From contig JAKVCO010000013.1 of NCBI GenBank assembly GCA_022448245.1, positions 45,046-109,045 on the forward strand: a DNA stretch of 64,000 nt. The letters run 5' to 3'. This DNA comes from Paracoccaceae bacterium (lineage in GTDB: Bacteria; Pseudomonadota; Alphaproteobacteria; Rhodobacterales; Rhodobacteraceae). The translations under genes and the position numbers were made by a program. This document shows positions 60,801-64,000 of this stretch, piece by piece. A model generated the notes under the pieces. The model made no database searches and was not told where the DNA came from. It saw nothing but the letters and a program-made list of their open reading frames with translations. Positions within the stretch are counted from its first letter, which is position 1; every line of letters begins with the position of its first letter.

Positions 60801-62010
60801 TTTGTCCTCCAAAAATCCGCGTTTTGAGGGGATTGAAGCCGATGCGGTAAGACAGTTCGGCTGGTGTTTTGACGTCCCACACAGCAATATCGGCGCGTTT
60901 TCCAATGGAAATCTGGCCAGTGTCACTGAAGCCGAGCGCTTTAGCCGCGTTCGAAGTGGTCCCTCTCAATGCTTCCTCCGGCGTCAGACGGAAAAGCATG
61001 CATGCCATATTCATTGACAGCAAAAGTGACGTGAGGGGCGAGGAACCAGGGTTGCAGTCGGTAGCTACTGCGATTGGGACTTTGTGTTTGCGAATAAGAT
61101 CAATCGGGGGAACTTGGGCTTCGCGGAGCGTATAAAAGGCCCCCGGCAGAACAACGGCCGAAGTTCCGGCATCTGCCATTGCCATCACACCGTCTTCATC
61201 CAGATATTCGATGTGATCTGCCGACTGAGCGCCGTAGGACGCAGCGAGCTTAGCTCCCCCGAGATTTGAGAGCTGCTCTGCGTGTAATTTGACCGGTAAT
61301 CCGAGAGATTTCGCGACGTCAAAAACCCGCGCAATCTGGTCTTTATCGAATGCGATGCCTTCGCAGAAACCGTCAACGCAGTCAACGAGCCCTTCGCTAT
61401 GAGCATTCTTCAGCGCTGGAATACACACTTCATCGATGTAGCGATCTGGCGCATCTGCATATTCGAGTGGAACAGCATGTGCCCCGAGGAAGCTCGTCGT
61501 CACGCGTATCGGACGCCTCTCGGCCACTTGCCGCGCGACCCGCAGCATTTTCAATTCTGTTTCCGTATCGAGACCATAGCCTGACTTGATTTCTACAAGT
61601 CCGACACCCTCGCCGATAAGCACATCGGCGCGCTTCAGAGCATTTTCGAGTAGCTCTTCTTCGCTCGCTTCGCGGGTTGCTTTTACTGTCGAGACGATGC
61701 CACCGCCAGCTCGCGCGATTTCCTCGTAGGAAGCGCCTTCTAAACGGAGTTCAAACTCTCGCGCCCTATCCCCCCCGGAAACGATATGGGTATGGCAGTC
61801 GATCAAGAGCGGTGTCACGAGCGATTGTGGATGATCATGGCGAGGCAAACGGGAATGCATTTTGGGGATTGATGCAGTTGGGCCGACCCATGCGACCTCT
61901 CCGTTTCGCACAAGAACTGAACCATTTGGAACGAGGCCATATTGCCCTGGAACGGACCTATCCATCGTGGCGATGGCACCCGCTGAAATGATGAAATCGT
62001 TGGCAGTCAT
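60793..62010 (-). CDS. hutI: imidazolonepropionase
   Basis: [61 protein letters not shown]. Confidence 0.97.
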   Translation of the reverse strand: MTANDFIISAGAIATMDRSVPGQYGLVPNGSVLVRNGEVAWVGPTASIPKMHSRLPRHDHPQSLVTPLLIDCHTHIVSGGDRAREFELRLEGASYEEIARAGGGIVSTVKATREASEEELLENALKRADVLIGEGVGLVEIKSGYGLDTETELKMLRVARQVAERRPIRVTTSFLGAHAVPLEYADAPDRYIDEVCIPALKNAHSEGLVDCVDGFCEGIAFDKDQIARVFDVAKSLGLPVKLHAEQLSNLGGAKLAASYGAQSADHIEYLDEDGVMAMADAGTSAVVLPGAFYTLREAQVPPIDLIRKHKVPIAVATDCNPGSSPLTSLLLSMNMACMLFRLTPEEALRGTTSNAAKALGFSDTGQISIGKRADIAVWDVKTPAELSYRIGFNPLKTRIFGGQIA

Positions 62011-62061
62011 GCCCTAAACTCAAAGTGGTTGTCAGATGCCACAGTAGTGTTATAGATTTTC

Positions 62062-62075
62062 TATGTCTATACATA
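62062..62075. promoter_or_regulatory. candidate HutC/GntR operator TATGT-N4-ACATA
   Basis: TATGTCTATACATA in the hutI/hutF divergent intergenic region; resembles HutC-subfamily GTNTATANAC. Confidence 0.45.
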
Positions 62076-62086
62076 AGGAAGCAAGA

Positions 62087-63457
62087 ATGCAGATTTTCTC
62101 GGCGCGGGCATTGGTGGAAGACACTTGGCAGAAAGATGTCCTAGTTGAGGTCGGGGAAACCGGTCTGATCGAACGCATAGCTGTGGAAGAAGAGCCCAGT
62201 TCAGATGCCGTAAAAGTGGACAGTTTGCTTCCTGCGATTGCCAACCTGCACAGTCATAGTTTCCAACGGGCAATGGCCGGCATGACGGAATACCGCGCAA
62301 AGGGCCAAGACAGTTTTTGGACCTGGCGCACGCTGATGTATCAATTTCTTGAGCATCTTACGCCTGAGCACATCGAGGCTATCGCCGGGCAAGTTTTCGT
62401 TGAAATGCTTGAAGCCGGATATGCGTCGGTTGGAGAATTCCACTATGTCCACCATCAGCCAGGCGGGACACACTACGCGTCGCAAACCGAGCTCAGCGAT
62501 CGCATTTTTGCTGCTGCTGACCAAACAGGTATCGGCCTTGCACATTTGCCTGTGCTTTATAGCTATGGCGGCGCTGGCAAACAGGAGCTTGTCGAGGGGC
62601 AAACGCGCTTCGGACATTCGGTGGATCAATTTGCTCAACTGATGGAAGCGCTTCAGTCTAGGCTGCTAGAGGCCAATCCAGATACGACACTAGGGATCGC
62701 ACCCCACTCTCTTCGCGCGACTTCACCAGATGAGCTGGCTCAGGTAACGGCAAGCTTTGGCAACGGACCGGTCCACATTCACATCGCAGAGCAACCCAAG
62801 GAAGTGGCAGATATCTCCGATTGGCTCGGCGCGAGACCGGTTGAATGGTTGCTAGACCATGAAAATGTCGCTTCCAACTGGTGCCTCATTCACGCAACCC
62901 ACATGACTGAAACAGAGACAGTAGATTTTGCTACAACCGGCGCTGTCGCAGGCCTCTGTCCAATTACGGAATCCAATCTTGGCGATGGCATTTTCAATGG
63001 CACGGATTTTCTTGCGGCCGGTGGTGCCTTCGGCGTTGGATCGGACTCAAACGTACGTATCTCGCTTTCTGAAGAGTTACGCACTTTGGAATACTCGCAG
63101 CGTCTTCGTGATATCAGCCGCAATCTCATGGTCCCTGGCGAAGGATCGGTGGGCCACTCACTCTACAAGCGGGCGGCAGAAGGTGGCGCACAAGCCCTGT
63201 CCAGAAATGCGGGTGGCATCGCGGTTGGAAAACTCGCGGATCTCACAGCTATCAACTCAAACCATCCCTATCTGTGTGCTTTGTCGGAAGATCAGCTCAT
63301 TAATGGTTTCTGTTTCGCAGCGGATGACAGCGTTGTGACAGATGTCTGGTCTGCAGGCCGTCACATGGTTAAAGCGGGCCGCCATGTTCATCGAGACGCT
63401 GTCTTTTCTAATTATCGGACTGCGATGAACGACCTGAAATCAAAACTTGCCGCTTAG
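62087..63457 (+). CDS. hutF: formimidoylglutamate deiminase
   Basis: LPAIANLHSHSFQRAMAGMTEYR; SFWTWRTLMYQFLEHLTPEHIEAIAGQVFVEMLEAGY; start at ATG 62087. Confidence 0.95.
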   Translation: MQIFSARALVEDTWQKDVLVEVGETGLIERIAVEEEPSSDAVKVDSLLPAIANLHSHSFQRAMAGMTEYRAKGQDSFWTWRTLMYQFLEHLTPEHIEAIAGQVFVEMLEAGYASVGEFHYVHHQPGGTHYASQTELSDRIFAAADQTGIGLAHLPVLYSYGGAGKQELVEGQTRFGHSVDQFAQLMEALQSRLLEANPDTTLGIAPHSLRATSPDELAQVTASFGNGPVHIHIAEQPKEVADISDWLGARPVEWLLDHENVASNWCLIHATHMTETETVDFATTGAVAGLCPITESNLGDGIFNGTDFLAAGGAFGVGSDSNVRISLSEELRTLEYSQRLRDISRNLMVPGEGSVGHSLYKRAAEGGAQALSRNAGGIAVGKLADLTAINSNHPYLCALSEDQLINGFCFAADDSVVTDVWSAGRHMVKAGRHVHRDAVFSNYRTAMNDLKSKLAA

Positions 63458-63926
63458 GCCAAAGATCGAGACGCAGTGAACGCGTCTCTTTCGGCCCCAT
63501 CACTACTGTGTCGAAGTCCCTGAAGACCGCGCCTTCTGCCGCTGAGAGCTCTGTACCATCGCCAAGCTGCACTTCTCCGCTGACACAGTAAAGCGCCGTG
63601 ATTTTTGGTCTCTCGGTTCCAAGTGTCTTCAAGTTCTCTGGACCATCGACCCTGCCGCTTGCACGCCAGCACGTTGCATCAAAAATCATATTGAAATCTC
63701 GAATTGAGCCGTCAGTTAGGATCGACGTCGTCTCATCCTCTCCTGAAAACGCAAAAGGACTGAGTAGATCAGCCCGGTGTGTTTGCCCATTGATGTTCAA
63801 GAGAAGTCCGTCGCCCTCAATTACCGTAAGGATGCGAGAGAGACCTTCGAACTTGGAAAAGGGGCCTTCTTCAGTAACGTCGGCGATGCTCAAACGCCAA
63901 TAGTCCTCATCTAGTATGCCTTTGGG
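63408..63926 (-). pseudogene. hutD: HutD family protein, apparently N-terminally truncated
   Basis: DYWRLSIADVTEEGPFSKFEGLSRILTVIEGDGLLLNINGQTH matches HutD core; in-frame TGA at 63927-63929; no W-K-N-G-G-G N-terminal motif in the remaining upstream sequence. Confidence 0.55.
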
Positions 63927-64000
63927 TCAGGAGCCATTGATTTCCGGCTGACAGCGTGATTCACGGTTCAAAAATCGAGCGGTGACCCTGTCTGATCTTT

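Noticed and set aside
1-64000. CRISPR arrays, tRNAs, rRNAs, transposases, integrases, phage structural genes, restriction or other defence systems
   Set aside because: Looked for by reading the sequence and ORF translations; none recognised.

Overview
Chromosomal window from a high-G+C alphaproteobacterium; gene content and order look like Rhodobacterales (Roseobacter group). It is mostly ordinary core genome: ppk2 (partial), metA, guaA, an MttB-superfamily methyltransferase, lipA, hpt, pgpA, dusB-ntrB-ntrC-ntrY-ntrX-(hybrid kinase)-trkA-trkH-hfq-hflX, a penicillin-acylase-family hydrolase, a liv-type branched-chain amino-acid ABC operon, a PQQ-type sugar dehydrogenase, class II DAHP synthase, yicC-gmk-gamma carbonic anhydrase-transsulfuration enzyme, phoR-pstSCAB-phoU-phoB, and a hut (histidine degradation) cluster at the right end. 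I saw no CRISPR array, tRNA, rRNA, transposase or phage structural gene. The main second-look items are: (1) three genes with an otherwise continuous reading frame broken by in-frame stops, each explicable as a single G:C to A:T transition (EamA transporter TGA at a conserved Trp; PAS histidine kinase TAG at the conserved Gln of LRQAQKMETIGQ; a VPLPA-CTERM-like secreted protein with TAA and TAG); (2) a DUF6456/HTH protein resembling the gene-transfer-agent activator GafA, with a CtrA-like TTAA-N7-GTAA site and three phased DnaA-box-like repeats upstream; (3) NtrC and NtrX both lacking the sigma54-contacting GAFTGA loop; (4) a visibly lower-G+C hut cluster with a candidate HutC operator and a hutD ORF lacking its N-terminus; (5) a three-unit 11-bp Pho-box array upstream of pstS. 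I did not find convincing evidence for a wholly new multi-gene system. All family assignments are from reading the translations, not from database searches.
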